From: Cerioporus squamosus
Taxonomy: Eukaryota > Basidiomycota > Agaricomycetes > Polyporales > Polyporaceae
Length of the DNA: 64,000 nt
Assembly (NCBI GenBank): GCA_022592435.1
Contig: JABYQS010000180.1
Coordinates: 1-64,000 of the forward strand
Reading direction: 5' to 3'
Shown: positions 31,471 through 43,153 of the stretch, piece by piece
Position numbering within the stretch: the stretch's first letter is position 1
Layout: each line of letters opens with the position of its first letter
Notes under the pieces: model-generated
The model's input: the letters and a program-made list of their open reading frames with translations, nothing else
What the model was told of the DNA's origin: nothing
Database searches by the model: none
Translations under genes and position numbers: made by a program

Positions 31471-32862
31471 GAACGTGAAGCTACTACTGCAGGCCCACCT
31501 GTTCGTCCACCAGCATGACAAAGACCATTCCTGCTCGAAACCCGAACAAGATACGCGAGCCTGCGCCACGCTAGTACGTACGACTCCTTTCCGCGCATTC
31601 GCAAGTGGCCGCACATGATCAAATCGGTCGGTGCTCGTCATAGGACTCCAGGTATCGCAGAGCGGGAAGGTCTGACCGTTCAACATCGAGACGTGAGCGG
31701 TCCTCATTGACGGCCAAGCATTCGGATTTCTGACAGAACTCTCCGACGCTGCATTGGGTAGAATGGTGAGTACAACGAGAAGTTCACATTCCTGCCTTGT
31801 TCCAAAGAACGCGCGCAAGACTCCCCGGGGAAGTCTCAATACGCCTATGAGCAGAGAACCCATCAGCAGACACACACTGGGCGGGTACAGTGTGAGAGTA
31901 CTCACGAAGTCATTCACGCGATGCACACGGACAAGCGAGATCGGGCGATGATTGTGCCAGTGCGCTGTGCCTCCTCGAGCTCGGCTCCGATGTTATTGGC
32001 TGCCCACGGCATCGCGCACTTTGACTGGTCGCACCACACTACTCGGCACTCAACGCCTCCTCACTCATCTGTGCCGACGTCCGTCCTGGCAGCATAGAGG
32101 GCCGCCGTCCGTAGCTCGTCGCTATTCCACGCACCACGCAACATCCATCTCATGAGCGTATCGCTGCCGTTCGGTGGCGTTCCGGAGGCTAGCAGGTGAA
32201 CTCCGCTCGCTCCTCGAGAATGATAGTCTTGAGTCGTTGACGGTGCACTGTCCGGAGTGACGCAGACGACGGGCGTATTCGCTTCTGAGCGCATAAACCG
32301 GGACTTGTGTCATTCGATCCATGTAGTTTGAAGTGCGAGCGATCGTCGCGGGGGGACTGTTTGCTAGCGCACTGTATAGTGCTGTGACAATAAGCATGAG
32401 CAGGCTGCCTGGATATCACGAGCTAGCGGTGAAATCCGCCCGATGTCGCAGCCCTACCGAATGTCACCGTTGCGTCAAAAGCGCGCATACATCCGCGTAG
32501 ATGAGCTTACCAAGCTGTATCTTCGTAATCATTGTCTCCGCCGCTACGGATACTTACTGAAAGGACAGCGAGCCTTGGCGATACCAGCGTTGGGACAAAG
32601 TTTTGCAACGAGCCCGGTCACACAGAGGGAGAGATCGACCAATCTTAAATGCTGATTTTCCCGCGCGGAGCGCGCCAGTCAGAGCCTCATAGATGGCGCG
32701 ACCGCACATCTTCGCCTCCTTCGTATATTGCTGACCAAGCTAGGCCGCTAGCGATGGTCTCGACGCTGTACAGTACATCAGTCAGCAACTCAAGTCCTCA
32801 GTACAAAAGCGATATGTCGGACGAGGCAGGTAGGGGAAACGAACGTTGAAGTCCTCGACCCC
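31471..32862. other. Intergenic, no gene recognised
   Basis: About 1.4 kb. The longest frame (minus 31,456-31,926, ~156 codons) has no family motif and a composition unlike its neighbours. The right end presumably contains the promoter of the hydrolase gene at 32,863. Confidence 0.4.
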
Positions 32863-34112
32863 ATGGCACAGACAGAGACGACTCTCCTCCGGACCTTCCT
32901 CGATTCAGGCGCTCCGCCAGGCAGCACGGATTACACGACGCTCGTAGTCGTACATGGCTGGGGCTTCCATGGTGGTAAGTCTCCTTCCTCGCACTTTTGA
33001 TGTCGTACATTCCAACGCGCACCTATCAGGAAACTTCAAGAAGCTCCTGCCGCTGGCTCCGAAGTTCAACGCGCGTATCGTCCTCGTCAACAGACGCGAC
33101 TACCCCGGTTCCGTCCCCTTCACCGTCGAGGAACGTGCGCAGATCACTCGGCTTGCCAGCGCTCCCGCCGGAAGTCCTGAAGCAGCGGAGGAGATGGAGG
33201 TGCTCATGAAGAAACGCGCCCGCGAGTTGTACGACTACCTTGTCGATCTCGTAAAGCGAGGCGGTATCATCCCGGCTCAGGGAAAGCAGGGCGGCCTCGT
33301 TCTGGCCGGTTGGTCGCTAGGCGCAACCTGGCTCTCTGCTCTCCTCACCCATGTCGCGTCGTTCCCAGTCGCAGACGTTAACCTGAAGGAATACGTCAGA
33401 AGAATCGTCTACTACGGTGAGACGATCTCGGATTGCGTCCTCGCGAAGACGTGACTCACTGATCGGGCAGATTCGTCTTATGTTTGCCATGGATACACCC
33501 TACCCGAAGGACTCTATCATCCCCTGCACGACCCTGCACTTGCGCCCGAAGAGAAGACAGAGCACTTTGGGTTATGGGTATCGGCCTACTTCGCGCACGG
33601 AGAAGTTGAACGGTCTGGATCAGCAGCGCTGGAGTCCAGGCACTACCTGCAGAGTCCGTCGCCGACAATCACGCGAATGACTGCGGACGAGATCGCGGAG
33701 TCAGCGTACCCAGCGCCAGGAGAGCAGGGAGGGAGTGAGCAAGGTATCGCCGCCGCGTCGATGGTCCATGGGACGTACGCGTCGCTCAGGAAGGGCGCGT
33801 TCCTGCTGCGAAACTCGCTCTCTGGTGGTGATGACTGGAGAGACGTCGAGATCCGGTACTTGTGGTGCGATGCGTCGATCTGGGAAATGCCATTGGCCTA
33901 CTGGACGCTATTCACCGAGCTGGAGGAGGCGCGGAAGGCGGGCAAGGCAGTGCGGAAGGTGAAGTGGATACGCTTCCGGGGGGCGAACCACTTTGTGAGT
34001 CATGCTTGCTGTCAACTTTAGAGTTTCTCAACTGACCTTGATCCAGGCTCATTGGGACTTGCCCGACAAGACCTTGCAGGGATTCCTGGGGGACGACGCT
34101 GAAGCGCTATAA
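32863..34112 (+). CDS. Alpha/beta-hydrolase
   Basis: Four exons. Exon 1 starts at ATG 32863 (MAQTETTLLRTF) and contains the strand-3 HGWGFHG oxyanion-hole motif. An intron GTAAGT...TATCAG follows. Exon 2 has the nucleophile elbow LVLAGWSLGATW (G-W-S-L-G, catalytic Ser), ends at YYG, and is followed by a GTGAGA...GGGCAG intron. Exon 3 has DSSYVCHGY and a long helical cap (TADEIAESAYPAPGEQGG, LFTELEEARKAGK). A short intron follows NHF, and exon 4 starts AHWDLPDKTLQG, placing the likely catalytic His in the GANHFAHWD segment. The fold is that of esterase/lipase-like fungal hydrolases; the substrate cannot be told. No signal peptide, so probably cytosolic. Confidence 0.8.
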
Positions 34113-35674
34113 TAGATGTTAGTCCGTAGTAAGAGGAGTGCGATGTAAGTCGGAGTTGTATATCGAGACGAGCCCCCACTGCGCATGTTAGTGCAAGGAC
34201 ATGGCCACTTGACGTGAACCACAGGCAACAGCGACTTCGCTTGCCGTCGCTTTGATATCGACAATATAGCCAAGACAAGCACCACGAACATCATGCTACT
34301 CCTCATCCTCCAGATGTCCCCGAAGTTCTATCTGGCTCGATTGGACGATCCCAGCTTCACGAGCGGCTCTAAGCACGCGTCCCTGCATCGAAGGCAGGTC
34401 GTTTGAGAGTCATGGACCTGCCTCAGACACAGGAATGAGGCTAAGTGAGGTCCGAAGGCCCTCGGTCGACGACTATGGCCTTCTCACGAACACACGCGAA
34501 CACGCTGATTCTCTGACGGCTCTCCTCCTCCCTCGCAGACGTAGAATGGAGGCTTCCTCTCGTGTAGCACATGCAAAGCGTGCGGTGAGGCGTACCTTCT
34601 CCTGATCCGGTAACATGAGGCTAACGCCCCCTTGTCCTTCGAACCAATGCCCGTGCGTTTGGGCTTTCCCGAGGTTGCGGCATCTGTGACGTCTCCCCAC
34701 TTATCCTTCCTCCCGTCCGCGTGTCTACCAAGTCCCCAGTGCCCACCATGCTCCTTTCATCGCCGTCGTGGTGTCCTGGACGTTTCGGACTCCTCTCTTC
34801 CGCACGTTTCTTCGCAATTCAACCATTGCCCACTAGGTGAAGAGACCGCAGTCGTTCCCGTCGATGCAGATGGTATTGACCGTAAGTTTTTGGGATATCC
34901 GCGCAGGGGTTTCGTACGTCGAGTTAAAAGATCGGATAGATATGACTGGACTTGACTAAGGACTGCGCCAAGCGGCCGTAGACATTGCGGACGACGGCAA
35001 ACGAGATGAGCAAACCGTCGAAAACGTCGAGGACGTCGAGGGCGCTCATTGTGATGAGTGCCTCGCTGGCATTGAACATTGACTCTCCGCCCGAACTCTC
35101 CTCGGGTGATTCCGAGCTGGACAAGGTATTACTTAACCGCTGGAGTTGGGCCTCCTTCCGCACTATCATCTGACTATCTCATGCACTGTACGACTATTTA
35201 TCATCCCGGACTTTGACTCACCGTCAGGACTCCAAAAAAATATCGATGCTCTCCGAGTCGCTCTCCAAGCTTCACAAGTAAAGACGCACTCCGAGTCCGT
35301 CTGCAGACGATCGTCCGGCAAGATGCGGGAAACGTGCCAGTACTGGTGTCGCGGCCTCGGGCAGGCCTTCGGCATGCCCGAGGACAGATTGTGCAACCGG
35401 AAATCACTCATGCCGCCCACGGAGCTTTCAGATGATTGATTGCCTGAGTTCCGCAGCCCGATGCGAAGCTAAGGTGGGCGTTGCTGCCTGCCGCTTGCGT
35501 GGCTGTATACATACGCGTCTGCGTTCGGCTAACCTGGCTACCCGTTTGCGTTTCACAGTGACTGGACGGCGGAGGACTAGGTTGAAGGCCAGCAGTCCAT
35601 ATAAAACACAGCAGGTGAGTTTCCGGGCGTCACAAGACGACTTTGCCCCTGATATCTAACTCCCATCCCCGTTC
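34113..35674. other. Intergenic, no gene recognised
   Basis: About 1.5 kb with only short frames. A minus frame at 34,924-35,169 (NASEALITMSALDVLDVFDGL) and a plus frame from 34,434 (MRLSEVRRPSVDDYG, 58 codons) look mildly protein-like but match nothing I know. The right end presumably carries the transcription-factor promoter. Confidence 0.4.
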
Positions 35675-37881
35675 ATGATGAAGACGTGCGCTTTCTGCAA
35701 GTAAGTGCACCATACCATCTTTCTTGCCACCTCGGTACTCACCACACGACCTTATAGAGAGCGATATGTGGTTAGTTCCGTTGTAATTCATTGATGACGT
35801 TGATAGCGGTCTCAGCCCGCCCATCAGGATTGCGACGGCGTTCAGCCTAGCTGCGGACAATGTAGGGAGTTCGGCGTAGCTGTCGCCTGCGACTATAGTA
35901 GCCGGGCCACCGGACCCAGCTCGAAGACCTCCAAGCTGCTCCAGAAAGGCGCAGCCTGCCTACCCTGCCGGTATGTGGAATTCGTCAGTTGGCTCCCCGA
36001 CCATGCAGCACTCAAAGTCCGCACCTCCGTTAGAAAGAAGAAAAAGGTCGGCCAGTGATCTCTACGCACATTCAAGCAGTCTTCTCATCTTTTTCTTCCC
36101 AGAAATGCGACGCGAAGCGACCGTACTGCACGGCATGCAGGGGATCGAGCAAGCAAGCTCAGTGCCTGTATGAAGACGATGCTCAGCGCAATCTCATCCA
36201 ATCCCTTGTCGCTCGGACTCGCGAATTAGAAGAGCGCTTGGCTTCCGCCGAGAAATCAGCGTATCTTTCTTTGCCCACGCAAATTCACAGAGCATCGTCA
36301 TCTCATGGCGTACCAGTCCAACAGCCCAACAGCCTACCTGCTGAGGTCTTCACAGTCGGTGCCTTCCCCGTCTGGAAACCTCCCAGGACAGACCTACCTA
36401 TTCCCACCAGCTCGACTTCCCACACGACTCTAGAGCAATTACGGGACTTGTAAGTCCTCTTTGCGTTGATTTTCGTCGTGCCACCAACCCTGACCATATC
36501 AGCCGGCTACGGTTTCTTGCATTCAGCCCTCACGTCGGCGTTAAGCTGACCCCTGAGGCCAGTACTGCAATCGCATTGGGCGACTTCTACAGTCCACACG
36601 TCCACCCATCACTTATACACGCCGCGCAAATGCATGGCTGTATGGTGTGGCAGGAAGTCAATCACACGACCTCACTAGCGACTGTGGAGTTCATCGAGCT
36701 TCAGGCGACGCTCTCGCTTCTGACCCCCGACACAGCGCCTCTCATCCAGCTCCAGGTGCACAATATTCTCGGTATCTACTTCTTCATTCGACGCAGGTTT
36801 TCGGAAGGCTCCGAGCAGTTGCGTCTCGCTTGGGAGGTCGTTCGGCGATATGACCTGCGCTTCGTCACTCCTTCGACGGAGTCATGGGATCCCCTGGCCG
36901 ATCCCGCGCCAGAAACCGAAGACCTGGTGTGCGCGCTCAGCCACCTTCTATACATCAACATCGACCGCCAAATGGTCATGGGGATCCCGTCGGACTTGGG
37001 TGTCGAGTACGAGCAGGACTTTCAATCCATTTCGGCGAGTGTGGCGCTCATACCTCTACATAGCGCTACCCTCTTACGTCGTGCCATTCCCACAGATGAT
37101 GTACCCGACACTTTACAGCTCTTCCCTCACCATATTTCGCGCCCGCGGTGCACTTCTCCTACACCGCACACGCCAACTTTCCGCCCGTCTCAGCGCTCTC
37201 CCCACCTGTCCATGGGAACTCCACCTCTCTAAAGGCGGGCAAGAGACGCCACCCTGGATCGCTGAGTATTGGTCCCTTCTCGAAGAGGTCGAGATGAACC
37301 TCGCCAATGTTGGTCCGGCATTGCTCAAGGCGTCCTTACATCCCGAATTGCAGCCTTCCACGCACGGCCTGAAGATCTGCCTGATCGTCACCCTCGCCTC
37401 CGAAGCCGAGCTGCACCATCTCGCCCCACATACGCACCCGGAGTCCCGGCAGCATTGCCTGAACGCCGTGCTCAAGCTCGTCGGCATAGGGAAGACGCTC
37501 ACAGCGACCGATTACGAGATGCTCGATCCCATTCTCGGGGTACGTGCGAGCTTCTGCCGTGACACTGCTACTTTCCGCTGATCCCGATACGCACGACTCT
37601 GCACCCCTGCCCCATCCGGCGCCATGTAGGTCTGCTGGCTGAACACGGCCAAGGTGGCGTTTGCGGAGAGCGCGCGGCCGATGGACGAGCTCTCGGCGAT
37701 GAACTGGGCGACCGCGCGATCGGTGCTCGTCGCCTGTGTCCCGGTCCTGACGAAAGCTCTGCCGTACTTGGGTGAGCATCTCGCGATATGCTTCGCGTTG
37801 ACGATAATTGACGGCCTGATGGCAGAAGTGCCTCTGAACCAGATCCTCGAGCGAGCGGCTGCGTTCGTCATCTCGGCTTGA
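35675..37881 (+). CDS. Fungal transcription factor with two tandem Zn2Cys6 clusters
   Basis: A nuclear DNA-binding regulator. The short first exon (35675) carries the first two cysteines (KTCAFC). Splicing gives a first binuclear cluster with spacing C-X2-C-X6-C-X6-C-X2-C-X8-C, ending REFGVAVACDYSS. After a basic linker a second cluster follows (ACLPC...KKCDAKRPYCTACRGSSKQAQC), then a leucine-rich coiled coil (IQSLVARTRELEERLASAEK). The rest resembles the fungal-specific TF domain (FYSPHVHPSLIHAAQMHG, YFFIRRRFSEGSEQLRLAWE, LSHLLYINIDRQMVMGIPSDLG). The frame changes near 37,035-37,065 with no ordinary intron; it resumes as SYLYIALPSYVVPFPQ. Either an unusual 64-nt intron or a 1-nt lesion is needed. 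The last intron (37,541-37,629) is clear, ending at 37881 (ILERAAAFVISA). Confidence 0.8.
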
Positions 37882-38780
37882 GCTGGGCCGCCCGCTGTCT
37901 CCGCCAAACCCGCGTCCAAGCTAGCAACACCTTCGTGACTAGATGCAAGGAACCGACTGCACATTCACCCCGCCTTCAAGCTGGATGTGTACCATCAGCC
38001 CCGCTGAATTACTCCTGTAACTCTCCTCACACAGGATACAATAGGTACAAGATGTCTCTTGCTTCGAAGATCGATGCCTCGCTTCACTTGCCTTGAGACT
38101 CGCCGATCCTCCCGCCGGTGCACAGGATTCCCGAGCATCGCCGCGATCGTCGCACGTTCGAATCAAATTCCACACCCGTTCGCCGTTCGCAGTCGGATCA
38201 GCGTCGTCGCGAGACGCCACAGCACGGAAGGCTCGGAGGAGCTTCCTGCGGACCGGGAGGGAATCAACGCTCGCATTGCATGCAACACCTGCCCGGAGAA
38301 GACCGTCTGGGGATCTCGCTTGTACGTATATTCACCGGTACCAAGCACCCCAGTGAATCGTTGTGGCACATTCTCGATACGCAACTTGTTGCAACTCTCG
38401 GACTGACAGAAGAGAACTCATCCTTATCCCCAAGGTAAACGAACGGTGATCAGCGATGCTACAGGGACAGCAGTTGGGAACGCTCGTCGAGACATGACGA
38501 CAACATCGACGGTCACGATACGCAGACTTTGCTGAGACTAAGTCGCTAATGCGCATGCCAGGCGCCTAATGAGGTGGTTCTGGCCATGAACGGGAGATAC
38601 CGATGTATATACTTACCGATCACGACATCGTATACGTGACATTCGAGCAGTGAAGCGTGCTACCTACGCCAGGGCGACTGCGGTAATCCGCTGTTAGTCA
38701 CAACGGCCGGTAATTACGGTGGTCCGAGAGTGAGTTCTCTCGCAGCGAGACCCATGGGACCCGGTTCGAGGGACCTCAGG
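37882..38780. other. Intergenic, no gene recognised
   Basis: About 0.9 kb between the transcription factor and the small-gene array, whose genes point leftwards. Nothing recognisable on either strand. Confidence 0.45.
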
Positions 38781-39529
38781 CTAGTCCTCCTCCCGCCGAA
38801 TCTCCTCCACAAAGTGCTCGACGACATACACGGGCTCCCACCCATGCGGCTTCGCCGTGATCTTCAGCTTCGCGCACTTGGCCTTCACCAGCACCTCCGC
38901 CTCGTCTACGTAGCACGCCCCGTACTCGCTCGTCGCGGTGCACGCCCTGTCGTCCGCGCGGTCGTAGCCCATCTTCGTCGGGTGGTAGTCCGCGACGGCA
39001 GACACCTTGCAGGACCCCTCGAACGAGTTCGTCCAGCCCTGTCGCGGCGCAGTGCACCCGCCGTCGGGACTCTTGTCAGTAAGCCGGCATCGGGCATTGG
39101 GCTGTCGACGGTAACGTACGATGATGAAACCAAGATGCTCGCTGCCTTCGATGTCGGCCTCGAACTTGGTCGCCCCCGCACAGCCCTTCAACAACGAGGT
39201 GTTCCGGCACGAGAACGTCATCTGGCTCTGGGGCGAGATGTCCTGCGGCGCCTTGTAGTACTCCCCCGAGTCGAAGTACGAGCCTTCGACCTTGATCGAG
39301 TAGGGCGTGTTGTTGACCACGGTGGCCTGGAGCCACCGAGTGGACGCACGCAGCTGGACGGGAACGTGTGGGAGCAGGTCTTTCTGTAAGTCCGGGTCGA
39401 GGTGCACATGTCAGTGGACTGTGATATTGGGCCAGCCTGAGAGCCGTGATGCGGGCTTACCTTGGACCCGGAATCGAGAGCTTGTATGAGGACCAAGGCG
39501 TAGGTGAAGAGCTTTGCGAGAGCAGCCAT
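38781..39529 (-). CDS. Unknown small protein, array member A
   Basis: Three exons: 39,461-39,529, 39,120-39,383 and 38,781-39,038, giving about 196 residues. Exon 1 encodes a hydrophobic or amphipathic helix (MAALAKLFTYALVLIQALDS) that could be a signal or membrane-active segment. Exon 2 is a beta-rich lobe with the family signature (WLQATVVNNTPYSIKV, DSGEYY, DISPQSQMTFS, GCAGATKFEADI, GFII). Exon 3 begins GW and ends in VVEHFVEEIRREED. Genes B, C and D share the exon borders and signature. I do not recognise the family. A beta-sandwich resembling lectin/cytolysin folds is conceivable but not shown; lipid- or glycan-binding is speculation. Confidence 0.7.
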
Positions 39530-40161
39530 GTGCGCGATGAGTAGTAGTATGCGAGTATGGGACGGAGCTGTGGACGTCTCGCTTGGACCTACAGCTGGGA
39601 CGAAGCTTAATATGCGATAAGAGGAGAGTCTCGCCCGAGAACCTGGATGAAAACTAAAGCTCAAGTTTGGTACCTTCGATGCAATGCGCCCGATGACGAT
39701 ATCTTGTTCCGGGAACTGGCATCGCCATGCTCACACAGGGAGGAAACACTGCAGGGTGATCATAGCATCGACGATTTAGTAAGGGTTCCAATCCCGAAGC
39801 ATCATACGGAATACATGTTAACGTGGGCTCCCTCTGTCCATATTCTCAGGATGAGACACTTACGAGGTAGTCGCTTCGCTTGGTTGACCTCAATCTCTCG
39901 TAGGTCTGGGAAGGTGAACGTGGAGCGACCCAGAAGACGTCACCAACTCAGTTGCAGTTCTCTCGATCAGAGCCTGAACGCGACTTGACCGTGACTCATT
40001 GTATTCTCATATGACTCGGAGCGTACACGTACACTGGAGATAGACATGACATGGATCCCTTCTCATGCGACCGCTCGAACCATGCGCTCGCATCATAACC
40101 CAAGTAGTAGCCTGCCATACCCGTCAATGAGTTGCCTAAGGATTCGGATCCGAACAGGGAC

Positions 40162-41156
40162 TCACGCGCGGTCGCGGCCAGCACCTTCATCGCCGACTGG
40201 CCTCTCCTTCGCCACAACCTGTTCCACGAGGGACACCACCTGAGGTCCGGACTCGGCAGAGACGTCGATCGTGAACGGGACTGGCTTCCCATCGCCATCC
40301 TGCGCCTCCCACGCACGCGCAGAGGTCGCCCAGTCTGTGCGCCGAGCCTAGTCGACCGACGCGGCATCGTGGTACGCGGACTTTGGCGCGTCGAAGGAGA
40401 CAGTCGCTTTAGGAGCATCTGAGCCTGCCCGTTCCATCCCTGCAGCCCGGAGTGCGTGATGAGTGCGTGGGCGAGCAGAGACACAGACAGAACTGCCAAA
40501 CTCACGACGGAGAAGTCGAGGTGATCGTCCGCGATGTGGATGCGGAACTGCGCGCCTCCCCCGCAGGGCTCCACCGGGCTGTCGTTGAAGCTCGAGAACG
40601 TCATCTGACTGAGCGATGCGATCTCTTTCGGTTGTTGGTGGTACTGCGTCCCGTCGTGCAGGTAGCTCGCCAGGTACTGTAGAGTTTCAACCGATGCGGT
40701 GCAGGCCCCAGCGGGGTGTGACCTGTAACCGCCCGCAGTCGCCGGAGCGGAGCGGAGGCGCCCAAAAATTGCCTGATTTGGCCTGCTAAACGCCCGAAAA
40801 CCGAGCCAAAACGCGAAAATGGAAGCCCCAAAGGGGCCGTGACCTGTGACCTACAGCACGATGCGGTGCGGCGGAGGTCCCTGTGACCTGTGACGCACCG
40901 CATCGGTCGAAACTCTACAGTACTCGATCTTGAAGTGCGTGACGTTCTTCACCGTGGCTTGCACGCGACACGAGTGCCTGCTGAGCTCGTTCGGAATGTC
41001 CGGGACAGGCTCTTTCTACAGCTAGTCATCGCGTGTTACAGATCGTGCATCGCAACTGTTCCGGATTGAAGGACATACCTGATTTCCTTTCTTCCCCAGC
41101 AACGACTTCTCCACGTCCTCGATGACGCAATCGACGGTCTGAGCAAGAGAGGCCAT
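40162..41156 (-). pseudogene. Unknown small protein, array member B, disrupted by a MITE
   Basis: Exon 1 starts at 41156 (MASLAQTVDCVIEDVEKSLLG, helical). Exon 2 carries the family signature (VTHFKIEY, LASYLHDGTQ, LSQMTFSSF, PCGGGAQFRIHI, DFSVV), but a 244-bp MITE (40,677-40,920) is inserted within it after KIEY. The intron before GW is kept (GTGAGT...GCTGCAG). In exon 3 the frame that resembles the paralogues is shifted relative to GWNG and contains an in-frame TAG at 40,348-40,350. The MITE plus two further lesions make it a pseudogene. Similarity to the other copies is still obvious, so loss is fairly recent. Confidence 0.75.
40677..40920. mobile_element. MITE (244 bp) with near-perfect 26-bp terminal inverted repeats
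   Basis: Terminal inverted repeats at 40,677-40,702 and 40,895-40,920 (beginning CTGTAGAGTTTC) differ at one position in 26. TA flanks both ends (40,675-40,676; 40,921-40,922), consistent with a TA target duplication as made by Tc1/mariner-type transposases. There is no coding capacity. The interior has repeated GTGACCTGT motifs near both ends. Removing the element with one TA restores continuity of the host exon. The transposase that moved it is not in the window. Confidence 0.88.
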
Positions 41157-41788
41157 AGTGAGTATAAAGAGGAGTTGGTGGACGTTGTCGAGAGGCGGCA
41201 TGGACGTGCATGAGAGACTATATCGCTTTGCACCTACTCCACTTCGACCGTCGATCATCAGCGAGCGACCTCAAACGCGGCTGCCTGAGCAGGCCTCGTC
41301 GACGACAAACGTGCACCAAGATGACGTCCACATCGCTGACTGCGATCAAGCCCCGCATGCCTGTGCCCAGTGCGCTACCGAATTCTGACAGCCTTGGAAG
41401 CTTGAGGTTCGTACACGCAGAGAGAGTAATCTTGAAGGCGTGAGCCATGGCTCAACGTGACGTCAAAGTTGTATCTCGGAAGGCTCGAGCTCGGCAAGGA
41501 CGTACTCGGTGATCCTGCGATCCTAGCTTGCTGTGCAATACTCAGTGGACATGCGGGCGGATGTGCGCAGAACATAATTATACAGGCAAGATGGTGGTCG
41601 CGGAAGAGGTTGAGGAGAACTGAGTATGGCGCTATGATGTCCGGGGCGCCGGACCGACAGCCGCCCCCTCCCAATCACTACGACCGGCGAGGCGACAAGA
41701 TTAGTACTGAGATCCATAACCACATCATAACCGTACTACCTGAACACTACTATTCAGGGCAAATCGAATCGGAAAGACACTAAACTGT

Positions 41789-42595
41789 CTAAAGAAGTAG
41801 TTCTCGCTCAACAACATACAACCAGTCCTTCTTCGCCTCGAAGTCATTGAAGTAGAGCGACCTGTTCAGCGGAGACTCCGAGCTAGTGTGCCTCGGGCCC
41901 ACCGCAGTGATCCTGATCCTGAACGCAACCGTCCCCACCTCATCCGTCGCCTCCAGTCGGCCCGAAGTGACAAAGTTGCCGCGCTCGTCACCGAGATGAT
42001 ACGCGTACTTTGGGTCGCTCGACGAGTCGCAAACGACCGCGGACCGAGGAGGGAACGCAGGTCCAGCAGGCTCCTCCCATCCCTGTATGGGGAACCAGGA
42101 GGGTCCAGGTCAGATCAAGCACCGACGCACGAGGCTCCAGCTTGAAGGACGCGTTCACTCACAATCGCGAACTCGAGGTGCGACCCGTCATGCAGAACGA
42201 CACGGAACCTGGCCCCGCCGCCGCAACCCGTCAGCTCCCCGGGCTTCGTGCGGCAGGAGAACGTCATCTGGTGCAGCGGCGCGACGTCGCTCGGTCGCTG
42301 GTAGAACTCGCCCTCCTGCAGGAAGTCGTCCGATTCGACGTGCTCGATGCGGAACTGCGTCATGTTCTTGACCGTGCCCTGCATCCAGCGCATGGACCTT
42401 TTCAACCTGCGGGACGCAGACGGGATGGATAACTCTTCGACCTAGACACACGTATGACGTCAGGACGCGTTCTCGTACACTTGGAGGAGCGTGAGTATGA
42501 TGGCAGACCTTGCTCGCGTCGAAGAACAGCAAGTCCTCCATGTTGTCGACATCAGTGTGCGATGTACTAGTAGTGTCTGGACTTCGGGCGGCCAT
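41789..42595 (-). CDS. Unknown small protein, array member C
   Basis: Exon 1 from 42595 encodes MAARSPDTTSTSHTD and NMEDLLFFDASK, an acidic segment with little hydrophobicity, unlike the helical exon 1 of A, B and D, so its upstream exon is the least certain. Exon 2 begins after ...GTCTAG and has the family core: WMQGTVKNMTQFRIEH, LQEGEFYQRPSDVAP, HQMTFSC, GCGGGARFRVVL, LEFAIV. The intron GTGAGT...CATACAG precedes exon 3 (GWEEPAG, YAYHLGDERGNF, VAFRIRITAVG, WLYVVERELLL). The stop is at 41,789-41,791. Uninterrupted as read, so it may be functional. Function unknown. Confidence 0.68.
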
Positions 42596-43153
42596 GGCTT
42601 CGGGGCGACTTTGTGCAGCAGAGCGAGCGCGATACTTCTATTTGTACTGGATGGCAGTGACGTTTGCCAAGGACGGCGTCGTCTCTGGCTTACTCGGCAG
42701 CGCTCTGCTGGATATTACCCACTTACACCTTGACTCGTTCGGAGAGGGAAGCATCCTACCAGGGCGGTCCAGGCGGCGTACCAAGTGCACAACGTCATAG
42801 CAGGTCGACTGCCTCTGGATTGCTCTTGTTAGCCACTCCATGACAAGTAGACTCGATGAGTGGTTGACCTCGTCCAGGCAGAGGCCAGCACACCCGACCA
42901 ACGAGTGATCGGAAGATATCATATCTGCGCGACGAAGATTAGGTTCCAAGCGAGGGATGGCGCGAGAAAGCCCAAAATGAATGTTCCCGTGCTCGATACA
43001 ACTCCGTGTGGTACTTGCATACAGTACACGAAGGCGCCAGAGCGTTCAACACCTCCGAGACCACAATCTGGACAAAGCAGCATCATCACCGATGTCAAAG
43101 GAAAGCACGTATGCTGAAGACAGCCGACTCACCGGCATCAGCACTTCCGCCCG

